NCBI GenBank assembly: GCA_036512955.1 | Contig: DATBZX010000405.1 | Coordinates: 1 to 37,849, forward strand | DNA length: 37,849 nt | Direction of reading: 5' to 3' | DNA from: DASRAA01 sp036512955 | Lineage (GTDB): Bacteria > Acidobacteriota > Terriglobia > Terriglobales > Acidobacteriaceae | Made by a program: the position numbers and the translations under genes | The notes under the pieces: model-generated | Databases searched by the model: none | Told to the model about the DNA's origin: nothing | The model's input: only the letters and a program-made list of their open reading frames with translations | Part shown: positions 22,763-30,505 of the stretch, one piece after another | Position numbering within the stretch: the stretch's first letter is position 1 | Layout: every line of letters starts with the position of its first letter

Positions 22763-22878
22763 TCGCACTGTTATGCCCTTAACTCGCAGGGTAGACGTTA
22801 CGCCGCCCGCTGGCTAACGCCTCGTGGAAGTGTGCGCGGGACAGTAGCGTAATTCATTCGCAGCCGGAGTTACGACTC

Positions 22879-24300
22879 ATGAAGTCCATCAAATGCTCGG
22901 CCTTATGTCTGGCGGTACTGCTCGCGGTTCTGATTGTCGCGTGCAGTTCTAATAAAGAAGCGAAAAACCCGGGCGTGGAAGAGGCAGTCAGCACCGCGGT
23001 TGACGCGTACTTGTACGGTTATCCGCTGATGACATTCGACGTCGCGCGCCAGCAGCAGACAAATGTCGCCGTGCCCGACGCCGAGCATGCTCCGATGGGG
23101 CAGATGATCCGCATGCGCACTTATCCGGCGGTGGATAACCACTGCTGCGCCGCCCCGAACGCCGACACGCTCTACACCGAGGCCTGGTTGGACGTCTCCA
23201 AGGAGCCGTCGGTCCTGGGCATTCCTGACATGGGCAACCGTTATTACATCATTCCCATGCTCGACGGCTACTCCGAGGTAATGAGCGTGGCCAGTCCGGC
23301 AACGACGGGCTATAAGGCGCAGATGTATGCGATCACCGGCCCGGGTTGGACCGGCACTCTCCCGCCCGGCGTGACGCAAGTGAAGTCCGCCACAGGGATG
23401 GTATGGGTCTTGGGCCGCGTGTACTGCACTGGCACGCCCGAGGACTACAAAGCAGTACATGCCTTGCAGGACAAATTCTCCGTCGTCCCACTCAGCTCGT
23501 ACGGCAAGCCGTACTCCCCTCCGCCCGCAACGGTCGATCCTAACTTCGACATGAAGACCGCGGTGCGCAAGCAAGTGGATGGGCTGGACATCGACGCCTA
23601 TTTCACTCGCCTCGCTCAGTTAATGAAGACTAATCCTCCGACCGCCGCCGACGCACCTCTGGTCGCCCGCATGGCGCAGATCGGCCTGGTCCCGGGCCAG
23701 GACTACGATCCCAGCAAGCTCAGCGGCTTCGACAAAGAGGCGATCAAGGCGGTTCCCAAGCTGGCGTTGCTGAAAATGGTCAAGCTGCTGAAAGACCAGA
23801 AGACGACCAACGGCTGGCTGTACTTTACTTCCGGCGTTGGCAACTGGGGCACTGACTATCCGCTCCGCGCTATGGGCAACATGCTCGGGCCGGGCTGGAA
23901 CCGTCCGCAGGACGCCGTGTATCCGCTCTCGCAGAAGGACGCGAGCGGCGACGACTACAACGGCTCCGATCACAAGTACGTCATGCACTTCGAGAAGGGG
24001 CAGTTTCCGCCAGTCAAGGCGTTCTGGTCAATCACCCTGTACGATCCGGATTTCTTCTTCGCGCCGAACGCGATCAACCGCTACGAGCTGAGCCAGCGCA
24101 ATAAGTTCATCACCAACGCGGACGGCTCGATTGACATGTATCTGCAGGCAGAGTCGCCGGGCAAGGCGAAAGAAGCGAACTGGCTGCCTGCGCCGAAAGG
24201 CAAATTCGTTTTGGTCATGCGCTTATATTGGCCGACGAACACTCCACCATCGATTCTGGACGGTAGCTGGACTCCACCGCCGGCGAAGCGTGTGCCGTAG
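22879..24300 (+). CDS. DUF1254/DUF1214-domain lipoprotein
   Basis: This 473-residue protein has a lipoprotein signal with the lipobox IVAC at Cys22. The DUF1254 domain (about 40-170) contains YLYGYPLMTFDVARQQ and the typical CAAPNADTLYTEAWLDVSKEP; the DUF1214 domain (about 320-465) contains TNGWLYFTSGVGNWGTDYPLRA, WSITLYDPDFFFAPNAINRYEL and the closing RLYWPTN. These two domains form jelly-roll-like folds of unproven function, often in secreted proteins of soil bacteria. It is probably anchored in the outer or inner membrane and lies at the centre of the exported-protein run. Confidence 0.9.
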   Translation: MKSIKCSALCLAVLLAVLIVACSSNKEAKNPGVEEAVSTAVDAYLYGYPLMTFDVARQQQTNVAVPDAEHAPMGQMIRMRTYPAVDNHCCAAPNADTLYTEAWLDVSKEPSVLGIPDMGNRYYIIPMLDGYSEVMSVASPATTGYKAQMYAITGPGWTGTLPPGVTQVKSATGMVWVLGRVYCTGTPEDYKAVHALQDKFSVVPLSSYGKPYSPPPATVDPNFDMKTAVRKQVDGLDIDAYFTRLAQLMKTNPPTAADAPLVARMAQIGLVPGQDYDPSKLSGFDKEAIKAVPKLALLKMVKLLKDQKTTNGWLYFTSGVGNWGTDYPLRAMGNMLGPGWNRPQDAVYPLSQKDASGDDYNGSDHKYVMHFEKGQFPPVKAFWSITLYDPDFFFAPNAINRYELSQRNKFITNADGSIDMYLQAESPGKAKEANWLPAPKGKFVLVMRLYWPTNTPPSILDGSWTPPPAKRVP

Positions 24301-24313
24301 TTCGCAATCAACC

Positions 24314-24329
24314 CCCGAGATGGCTCGGG
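24314..24329. terminator. hairpin between DUF1254 gene and next gene
   Basis: CCCGAG-ATGG-CTCGGG followed by CTTTC. The T-rich tail is very short, so termination would be weak. An AAGGAG for the next gene follows 19 bp later, consistent with an intercistronic processing or attenuation site. Confidence 0.4.
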
Positions 24330-24359
24330 CTTTCAATAAAAATCAATAAGGAGAGTCTT

Positions 24360-25163
24360 ATGAGATTTCGTGCAAAGAAGGTTCAGAGGTTTGCGGTTCT
24401 GGCCGCCATTTCCATTGCGGTGCTTCTCGGCAACGCGGCCTTCGGCCAGACCCTTGAGGAGAACATGGCCGCACAGCTAAAGCAGCACGTCACCCCCGGC
24501 AAGCACATCAAGGCGAAGGGCCCCAACTACGAGTTCTGCGAGGTTGCTCCCATCATGGGAACATCGCCGGAAAACGCTGTCGCGAACTTCTACAACCCGA
24601 CCGGGATAGACCACTGTAGCCCGGAACAATTCGCCGAGATCGTCAAGGACAAAGAGCAGATCATGAAGGAAACGGGCGCAATTGACGTATTCCTCAACCC
24701 CAGCCGTCATTGGACATGGGATGAATTGACCGTCAGTCTGGTGGGCGACGAGCGCAAATTCGGGCCGGTCAAGTTCCTTTGGATGGCGGCCGTACCTGCG
24801 GCAGCTATGAAAGCGGCAGTCGGCCAGGGCCACTACCATCCCGGTCAGATTACTCGCGAGGACAAGTATTTGTACAAGAAGGGATCGCGGGTCTATCTGA
24901 TCGACATCGGCGACGGTAAGGTGCTGGTCATGCAATCTTGGACCAACTTCGTCAATAAGGGCGAGACTGCGGACAGCATCAAGGACCTCGGCAGCCAGTA
25001 CAAGGAACTGCCAGCGGGCTGGAAATTTCGCACAAAGGTACTCGATCGCGACCTTACCATTTCGCCGCCGGCTCCGGACCATAAAGCGTGGGTGACGCAG
25101 GACGAGTTTCTAAACACGTACGAAGGTTGCGGCTATGACGCGGCCTGCAGCTACACTCCATAA
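24360..25163 (+). CDS. secreted protein of unknown family
   Basis: I do not recognise this 267-residue protein. It has a signal peptide (cleavage after FG, about residue 29). The body is alpha/beta with YEFCEVAPIMGTSPENAVANFYNPTG, VFLNPSRHWTWDELTVSLVGDERKFGPVKFLWMAAVP, and repeated short strands such as GSRVYLIDIGDGKVLVMQSW. It ends EGCGYDAACSYTP, with two cysteines that could form a disulfide. AAGGAG precedes ATG. It lies between the DUF1254 lipoprotein and the channel gene and is probably co-expressed. Confidence 0.75.
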   Translation: MRFRAKKVQRFAVLAAISIAVLLGNAAFGQTLEENMAAQLKQHVTPGKHIKAKGPNYEFCEVAPIMGTSPENAVANFYNPTGIDHCSPEQFAEIVKDKEQIMKETGAIDVFLNPSRHWTWDELTVSLVGDERKFGPVKFLWMAAVPAAAMKAAVGQGHYHPGQITREDKYLYKKGSRVYLIDIGDGKVLVMQSWTNFVNKGETADSIKDLGSQYKELPAGWKFRTKVLDRDLTISPPAPDHKAWVTQDEFLNTYEGCGYDAACSYTP

Positions 25164-25186
25164 GCGGTTCCTGATCTGAACGGTAT

Positions 25187-25212
25187 GCGAGCAGGGGTAA
25201 CTCCCTGCTCGC
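25187..25212. terminator. 10-bp GC hairpin before the channel gene
   Basis: GCGAGCAGGG pairs perfectly with CCCTGCTCGC around a six-base loop, 23 bp after the upstream stop. No T-run follows. It is the strongest intercistronic structure in this operon and could mark its functional end or an mRNA processing boundary. Confidence 0.45.
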
Positions 25213-25230
25213 GCCCGCTGGAAATGCGCC

Positions 25231-25905
25231 ATGCTCGATAAAGCACAATCTCGGCCGGATTTGCTCCTCTTGCTATCGCTGGTGCTCGTCATCGTGATGT
25301 ATCCAGTGCTGGATCATGGCGACGTCCGACGCATGATTCTGGGAGTACTGATGTTCACGCCGCTCCTCCTAGCGACGGTCCGCCTTTCGGAGAGAAAGGG
25401 CTGGGTGTGGCCGACTGGTCTTCTAATGGCGTTCACAGTCCTGGTTGCGGTGGTGAGCACACTCTTTCCCATGCCAGCCCTGGTGGGACTGAAATGGGCG
25501 CTGCTAACGATATTTTTTGGGCTTACCGTGTACGGCCTCTTCCCCTACCTGAAGAACGCCCGCTCGGTCACCGATGCGCACCTCTACACAGCAATCAGTA
25601 TTTACCTTCTGCTGGGGATGCAATGGTTTGCCCTCTATTCTGCCATTGACATCTTGTGGCCGGGATCGATCCAGCACACCGGCGCTGCTGAAATGAACCG
25701 TCGAAGCGAGCTGTTGTATTTCAGTCTCGTAACACTGTCGACAATCGGTTACGGCGATGTTGTTCCGATTAGCGGCGAGGTGCGCATGCTGGCAGCCCTG
25801 GAAGGAGTCACGGGCGTTCTCTACGTTGCGATCACGGTGGCGCTGTTGGTCAGTGCCTACAAGCAGCAGGGCACGTCCGGCGAGCCTCCACCACCCACAC
25901 CCTAG
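25231..25905 (+). CDS. K+ channel-like membrane protein
   Basis: This 224-residue inner-membrane protein has about six hydrophobic segments. The last two flank a pore loop with the potassium selectivity filter TIGYGD (171-176, within YFSLVTLSTIGYGDVVP). There is no cytosolic RCK domain; a Pro-rich tail ends the protein. The first four segments may form a minimal sensor-like domain. It should conduct K+ or be a related ion channel. The stop is four bases before the next gene's ATG, indicating coupled translation with the outer-membrane barrel that follows. Confidence 0.85.
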   Translation: MLDKAQSRPDLLLLLSLVLVIVMYPVLDHGDVRRMILGVLMFTPLLLATVRLSERKGWVWPTGLLMAFTVLVAVVSTLFPMPALVGLKWALLTIFFGLTVYGLFPYLKNARSVTDAHLYTAISIYLLLGMQWFALYSAIDILWPGSIQHTGAAEMNRRSELLYFSLVTLSTIGYGDVVPISGEVRMLAALEGVTGVLYVAITVALLVSAYKQQGTSGEPPPPTP

Positions 25906-25909
25906 AGAA

Positions 25910-26833
25910 ATGCGAACCCCCTTCCAGTTCGCGTGGCTGTTTGCCATCGCAGTAGTTGCGGTGCAAGTGGTGAGCGCCCAGGACCTCGCACCGCGGGCCT
26001 ACGTCTTGACTCCGCTGCACGCGAATGCGCTAACGCTGACCTACGGTTTTTACGACGGCAGTCTGCTGTTCAACGGCTCCGTCCCAGTCACGAATGCGAC
26101 CGGCAAATACAACGTCCCTGTCATCAGTCTGTACCACTCGTTCGATATGTTTGGCCATTTCGCCAACGTGACGGCCTCGCTGCCGTATGCAGTGGGAACC
26201 TTCCAGGGCGATCTCAAAACGCAGGCGGAACAGATCTATCGTTCGGGACTGGTGGACTCGACCTACCGCTTGGCGGTGAATCTGAAGGGCGGACCGCCGT
26301 TGGAACCCGCTGAGTTCCACAAGTGGAAGCAGAAAACGATCATCGGGGTAAGCCTGAAAGTAATCGCGCCTACCGGGCAGTATGACCCAGCGAAGGTGAT
26401 CAACTGGGGCGGGAACCGGTGGGCGTTTAAGCCGGAGCTGGGCTATTCGCAGCGTTGGGGCAAAATCGTACTGGATGCTTACGGCGGTGTTTGGTTCTAC
26501 ACGCTCAATTCCAGCTATTTCACAGGACACAATCAGCAGGGGGAGCAACCGATCGGGGCTTTTGAGGGCCACCTTAGCTACGACTGGAAGCTCCGTACTT
26601 GGGTATCGCTGGACGGCAATTTCTGGTTCGGCGGCGTCACCAGTCTGAACGGTATCCCTAACTTGGAGACGAAGCAGACGGGCTCACGCATCGGAGTCAC
26701 CGGGTCGGTTCGGTTGGACAAGCACCAGTCGATAAAAGCCAGCTACAGCGAGGGAACTTACGCACGGTTTGGCGGGAATTATCGGAACCTATCCGTGGCG
26801 TGGCAGTGGTCGTGGCTAGGACATCCGAATTGA
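25910..26833 (+). CDS. transporter-like outer-membrane beta-barrel protein
   Basis: ATG 25910 lies four bases after the channel gene stop; a longer frame from 25757 inside the channel gene is unlikely. The 307-residue product has a signal peptide (cleavage after VSA, about residue 22) and amphipathic strands: ALTLTYGFYDGSLLFNG, TIIGVSLKVIAPTGQYDPAKVINWGGNRWAFKPELGYSQRWG, KIVLDAYGGVWFYT. The pattern fits the transporter-like barrel family PF13557 (phenol degradation MetA-like). Like the barrel at 12592-13797 it could pass aromatic or other hydrophobic compounds across the outer membrane. The substrate is not shown by the sequence. Confidence 0.8.
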   Translation: MRTPFQFAWLFAIAVVAVQVVSAQDLAPRAYVLTPLHANALTLTYGFYDGSLLFNGSVPVTNATGKYNVPVISLYHSFDMFGHFANVTASLPYAVGTFQGDLKTQAEQIYRSGLVDSTYRLAVNLKGGPPLEPAEFHKWKQKTIIGVSLKVIAPTGQYDPAKVINWGGNRWAFKPELGYSQRWGKIVLDAYGGVWFYTLNSSYFTGHNQQGEQPIGAFEGHLSYDWKLRTWVSLDGNFWFGGVTSLNGIPNLETKQTGSRIGVTGSVRLDKHQSIKASYSEGTYARFGGNYRNLSVAWQWSWLGHPN

Positions 26834-26929
26834 GCGGACAGCAGCCCTCATGGTTAATCCGTCCTCATATTCGGCGGAAATGACGCCTATACTTCAACAG
26901 TTGCAGCAACCGTGCGCGGAGACAAGACC

Positions 26930-27466
26930 ATGAATGGCGCCAAGCGAACCGTAAAACAAAAAGCCTTTCAAGGGATGATGGAATATCTATTCATCTCTTT
27001 CTATCTTGCGGTCGTATTCTCCCTGTTTACCGTCTATAAGGTTGTAATTCTCGCCGAGCATAACATCGACTTTGCGCCTCACGGATTCGCCATTCTCAAC
27101 GCACTGGCACTTGCAAAGATCATGCTGTTTGCACAGGAACTGCATTTTGCCGAGCAGCTTCGCGATGCACCGCTGATTTATCCCACTCTTCTAAAATCGT
27201 TCGCGTTCAGTATCCTGCTTGCATGTTTCAAGATTGCCGAACATACCGCTGTCGGCATGTTTCACGGCAAATCGTTTTATGCCGCCATCGCCTCTGGTGC
27301 CGAGGGATCTTGGACGGCAACCGCAATTATTACCGCGTTACTGTTCGTCGTGCTGGTTCCATTTTTTGGCTATACCGAGCTGCGGCGCGTCTTCGGCAAA
27401 GACCGGCTCGAAGGGGCCTTCTTCCGCCCGCGGCATCTGCTAAATCTGCCGCCGACTGTGGCCTAA
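26930..27466 (+). CDS. four-helix inner-membrane protein, function unknown
   Basis: The 178-residue product has four likely membrane helices: FISFYLAVVFSLFTVYKVVIL, GFAILNALALAKIMLFA, SFAFSILLACFKI and TAIITALLFVVLVPFFGY, with a basic C-terminus. ATG 26930 is favoured over GTG 26912, since GGAG lies about 8 bases before it. I recognise no named family beyond similarity to small uncharacterised membrane proteins. It is the last plus-strand gene before the inverted repeat array at 27735. Confidence 0.7.
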   Translation: MNGAKRTVKQKAFQGMMEYLFISFYLAVVFSLFTVYKVVILAEHNIDFAPHGFAILNALALAKIMLFAQELHFAEQLRDAPLIYPTLLKSFAFSILLACFKIAEHTAVGMFHGKSFYAAIASGAEGSWTATAIITALLFVVLVPFFGYTELRRVFGKDRLEGAFFRPRHLLNLPPTVA

Positions 27467-27734
27467 CCTGGCTCACACCGACGAAGCCTTTATCGAGCAG
27501 TCGTATCTGACGCGAACCGGAGGGCATGCATCTCGATTAGTCTGGATAGACGCACTTGTGTCCGGGAATACGACCTCGATTGCCGACCGCTCGACTCCGT
27601 AGCTGACCCCTCTCGGCAGCTTCACTTGGCGAAAGATCGGCTTCCCATGAGCGCACCTGATTCGATGCCAAGCTTCGTCGCGGATCGGCAATCCTGTGCG
27701 GGCGCATCCCGACGCATTTTCCTCTGATGGGCCC
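27467..27734. other. non-coding stretch before the inverted repeat array
   Basis: A 72-codon minus-strand frame (27473-27691) has no recognisable domain or ribosome binding site and is not accepted as a gene. No terminator or promoter stands out. The stretch may be remnant mobile DNA inside the repeat array. Confidence 0.35.
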
Positions 27735-27789
27735 CCAGTTTCACCTCATGAGGTCTCCAGTTTCACCTAAACGAACGCCAGTTTCATTT
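27735..27789 (-). repeat. three CCAGTTTCA repeats, inverted relative to the 18.2-kb array
   Basis: CCAGTTTCACCTC (27735), CCAGTTTCACCTA (27757) and CCAGTTTCATTTC (27778) recur every 21-22 bp. Read on the minus strand the first gives CATGAGGTGAAACTGG, matching CATGAGATGAAAGTAT of the array at 18281. A perfect palindrome, ACCTCATGAGGT, sits at 27743-27754. Spacing and orientation fit a transposon end (IS21-like) facing the one at 18.2 kb. Confidence 0.45.
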
Positions 27790-27849
27790 CAAACGTTCAC
27801 CCACAAAAGGCGGCGCAGCAACAACGAGGCTGCTGACATGAGAAACTTG

Positions 27850-28518
27850 CTACGAACACCCACTTGTACTTCCGCACGTTCCGCAGCGGTAGCAGGTTCC
27901 GCTCCGCACCATCAGCGAACCGCAGATGTTGCAGGCGGGCGCATCTCCCATCTGGATAAGTTCTGCGAGCGCTTCAACCGGATCCGTACCGTTGGCATCC
28001 GTCGCTGGCTGAATGGGCATCGGAAGGGCCTTGAACAATTCGCCTTGATCACCGGTGATGAATTTCCGTTCGAGCCACCGGAACACGTAGTCGACAATCG
28101 ATTTCGCGTAGCCGATCTTTGGATTTCCGGACCAACCGCTGGGCTCAAAGCGCACATGGGTGAATTTGCTGCACAACACCTCGAGGGGTACCCCGTATTG
28201 CAGAGCCAGTGATACCGCAGTTGCAAACGAATCCATAAGCCCCGAGATGGTCGAGCCCTGCTTTGCCATGGTGATGAAAATCTCTCCTGGCAGGCCATCC
28301 TCGTAAACTCCGACCGTTAGGTATCCCTCCTGCCCGGCGATGGAGAAGTGATGGGTAAGTGCCCGCCGTTCGTCAGGCAAATGCCGACGAACTGCAGGCG
28401 ACGATTCCAATCCCGCGCTCTCGCTGTGATTCACGGAGCGTTCTGGTGATTCCGCGTCGTTGTCTGATCGTGCAGTCGTGCCTTCGTCAATCGGACTTAT
28501 CTGTCTTGCTGCTGACAT
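27850..28518 (-). CDS. stand-alone TSCPD domain of class II ribonucleotide reductase (NrdJ C-terminal part)
   Basis: The 222-residue product matches only the C-terminal part of B12-dependent ribonucleotide reductase. It has LPDERRALTHHFSIAGQEGYLTVGVYEDG, GEIFITMAKQGSTISGLMDSFATAVSLALQYGVPLEVL, KFTHVRFEPSGW and AKSIVDYVFRWLE (TSCPD domain, about 45-155), then after a linker a cysteine tail: CNICGSLMVRSGTCYRCGTCG and STSGC. The radical-forming catalytic barrel is absent, so it cannot reduce ribonucleotides alone. ATG 28518 is chosen because GAGG lies 7-8 bases upstream; the N-terminal 40 residues are disordered-looking. It overlaps the upstream membrane-protein gene by 32 bases. It could partner a chromosomal NrdJ, or use the zinc/TSCPD module for another role in the primase operon. 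Confidence 0.85.
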   Translation of the reverse strand: MSAARQISPIDEGTTARSDNDAESPERSVNHSESAGLESSPAVRRHLPDERRALTHHFSIAGQEGYLTVGVYEDGLPGEIFITMAKQGSTISGLMDSFATAVSLALQYGVPLEVLCSKFTHVRFEPSGWSGNPKIGYAKSIVDYVFRWLERKFITGDQGELFKALPMPIQPATDANGTDPVEALAELIQMGDAPACNICGSLMVRSGTCYRCGTCGSTSGCS

Positions 28519-28729
28519 AAGCAACCTCGTTACTCGGAGAGTCGGCCCGAACCTCTGGTCCAGAGGCCCCGTTGAATCCGCGACGAAAGGCATAAATCAC
28601 CAGTGGAGTGCCGGTCGCTGCGGCAAGGAATGCACCGCCCGGGTTCATGTGCAGGCCGCCTCCGATGGTTACGAACAAAAACACAAACAGACAGAAAACC
28701 AGCGCGTAGTTCTTGATCTTGCTATGCAT
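28487..28729 (-). CDS. small two-helix membrane protein
   Basis: The 80-residue product has two probable membrane helices (about 8-25, ALVFCLFVFLFVTIGGGL, and 32-48, GAFLAAATGTPLVIYAF) joined by a Gly-Pro-rich turn. A polar C-terminal tail follows. There is no recognised family. Its 3' end overlaps the TSCPD gene by 32 bases, and it starts 28 bp after the 213-residue gene, so it belongs to the primase operon. It might tether the operon's products to the membrane. Confidence 0.6.
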   Translation of the reverse strand: MHSKIKNYALVFCLFVFLFVTIGGGLHMNPGGAFLAAATGTPLVIYAFRRGFNGASGPEVRADSPSNEVAYVSSKTDKSD

Positions 28730-28757
28730 CGCTATTCACTCCTTCCGTTCAGCCATG

Positions 28758-29399
28758 TCAGGCTGTGACACTCTCCGCGGCGCACGACCGATCCTCTTTC
28801 TTCTGCGGCGGTCTGACATAGTGGCAATGGAAACAGCCATTGCAATGAACCGCACCGACTATGGCGCGTACCACCGGGCGAAACCGCTTCGGCATCCTGA
28901 CTTCCTCCCCGGCGCGCGAATAGAACGTCGGGAGAACCGTGCCAGCTTTGTCGTTGTCGTTTCCGGACAAATCCAGATCCAAGCGACCGTGAATGCCCCG
29001 AAACAGGAGTCTTGTTTCCAGTGGCGGCCGCTTTCCATCGTTGGTCGCACCCGGTCGATGCTGGGTGATCAGCAGTTCGTAGGTCCTTCCCTTGCGCAGC
29101 ATCTCAACTCGCACCAGCACTGGTGCCACGATGACGGCGTGTAATCCATTTACTCCGATGGCCTCCACCGGATGCAGCCACTCGATTGGCCGGCCATCTT
29201 CTGTGGTGAACGTGACGTATCGCCCAAGGTCTCCGACGGCGCCGCCCGATTCCAACCCGCGCACCACATAGCGTTTCGCCAGGTGCTGGTGTACTAGGCT
29301 CACCGGCGAATGGGCGAAGATGCCTCGTTCTTTCAACACCCGCAGCGCTTGCCGCGTGAGTCTCAGTCCCAGTGCATTTGGCAATCGCTTCTGCTTCAT
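28758..29399 (-). CDS. conserved-looking protein of unknown function in the primase operon
   Basis: I do not recognise this 213-residue protein. It begins LPNALGLRLTRQALRVLKERGIF with a helical, possibly DNA-binding, N-terminus. A beta-rich middle (VRVEMLRKGRTYELLITQHRPG, ETRLLFRGIHGRLDLDLSG) follows. A C-terminal segment with HCNGCFHCHY and an earlier cysteine-poor body suggests a small metal site (C-x2-C-x-H). AGGAGA lies about 10 bases before ATG. It starts 21 bp after the primase stop. Confidence 0.65.
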   Translation of the reverse strand: MKQKRLPNALGLRLTRQALRVLKERGIFAHSPVSLVHQHLAKRYVVRGLESGGAVGDLGRYVTFTTEDGRPIEWLHPVEAIGVNGLHAVIVAPVLVRVEMLRKGRTYELLITQHRPGATNDGKRPPLETRLLFRGIHGRLDLDLSGNDNDKAGTVLPTFYSRAGEEVRMPKRFRPVVRAIVGAVHCNGCFHCHYVRPPQKKEDRSCAAESVTA

Positions 29400-29420
29400 G
29401 ACAACAACACTCTCCTTGTG

Positions 29421-30395
29421 TCAGGCGGAATGCCTTACGCGGATCGGGTAGCCGAGGGCAACCCGAATCATCTCCTTGGTGCATCCAGCCCAGCATTTGT
29501 AAAAGCGGGGATCGTCGATCAGGATGGCCAGGTTGTCACCGCTCCGGTCGTGTCCAGAGTCCGCACAAGATGGACAGCGTGCGACGTAATTCCGGCCGAC
29601 CTTCCGCACGGTACCAACGTGTTCCAAAATGCGAAATTCTGAACGAGCAGTTCCCTCTTTTCGTTCGGCTCGAAAGCCTTTCTGAGGACGTGGCGACATA
29701 GCTGCTTCAGGCCGTTCCTTCCCGGCGATGAACCTCCGCAATTCTTCCTCGGTAACTTTTCGCAGACGGTTGAGGTATCCCACTTGGTCCTCAAGCTTGT
29801 AATCAGCGCCATAAAACCAAAATCGACGATTGGCGCCACGGTGGATTCCCAAGGGTCCGCGAATGGCGTTGCCAAACTCTCCTTCGCCGATGGCATCGTG
29901 CTTGGGAAACACCTCGATCCCCTCAGCCAGTCCCGAGCCCTTCACCGGGACACCCAACCTCAGGGCAAGATCATGGATGTAGATTCGGCACTCCTTGGCC
30001 AGCAAAGGCGTTGCGAGGAAGATCCAAAGATGCCCACCGCGCTTGCTCATCTCCAGCGCCGGTTCCACTCTGTCCTGTGTCAGGTGGTACTGGAGCTTGA
30101 GCAAGTCCTCCATGGAGTTCTTGTAGTCGGCGTCAATGGCGACCCATTTACAGCGCTGGGTCGAGGGGTTGATGGCATACAGGCCCACCGTGATCTTGCC
30201 TTCCAAGTACCGGCGGATGGTTTCATCCGTCAGTATCAGGGGGATGTTTGTCCCTTTCTTGCTTGGCCTGAAGTAGTAGTGCCGCCCTGTTTCCGGGTGC
30301 GGCCTCATGGACTGCATCGTGTAGGCGCGGCGGTTCACGAACAGCCTTTGGTAATCCTCGACGACCTGCCGGGTTGCCGTGATTGTCGTTTCCAT
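29421..30395 (-). CDS. archaeo-eukaryotic-type primase with C-terminal zinc finger
   Basis: The 324-residue protein has an AEP primase core like that of TOTE-type and plasmid primases. It shows GLYAINPSTQRCKWVAIDADY with catalytic Asp88 and Asp90, MSKRGGHLWIF with His122, and GLAEGIEVFPKHD (about 155-167) as the third motif. A CHC2-like zinc module is at the C-terminus: CPSC, then FYKCWAGC. It should make primers or copy DNA from nucleotides. ATG 30395 is chosen from GAGGTG about 8 bases upstream; a longer frame to 30458 is possible. No helicase or nuclease of a TOTE system is adjacent. It is the second gene of a five-gene operon. Confidence 0.85.
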   Translation of the reverse strand: METTITATRQVVEDYQRLFVNRRAYTMQSMRPHPETGRHYYFRPSKKGTNIPLILTDETIRRYLEGKITVGLYAINPSTQRCKWVAIDADYKNSMEDLLKLQYHLTQDRVEPALEMSKRGGHLWIFLATPLLAKECRIYIHDLALRLGVPVKGSGLAEGIEVFPKHDAIGEGEFGNAIRGPLGIHRGANRRFWFYGADYKLEDQVGYLNRLRKVTEEELRRFIAGKERPEAAMSPRPQKGFRAERKEGTARSEFRILEHVGTVRKVGRNYVARCPSCADSGHDRSGDNLAILIDDPRFYKCWAGCTKEMIRVALGYPIRVRHSA

Positions 30396-30505
30396 TAACC
30401 CGTCACCTCTTTCCGGAAATTCGCGAGTCCGGGGCTCGTGTTCGCCATTTCCCCACACGGTTTTCGGATGTGGGTGTCGTTAGATAACCCGGAATATTTT
30501 TTCTG

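Noticed and set aside
24314..24340. Standard intrinsic terminator after the DUF1254 gene
   Set aside because: The hairpin is real but followed by only CTTTC, and the next gene's ribosome binding site follows closely; kept only as a weak candidate.
27473..27691. 72-residue minus-strand frame
   Set aside because: No ribosome binding site, no recognisable motif, and it lies in apparent mobile-element debris.
29421..30395. Complete TOTE conflict system
   Set aside because: Only the primase resembles that system; no helicase, nuclease or termination-factor-like gene lies beside it.
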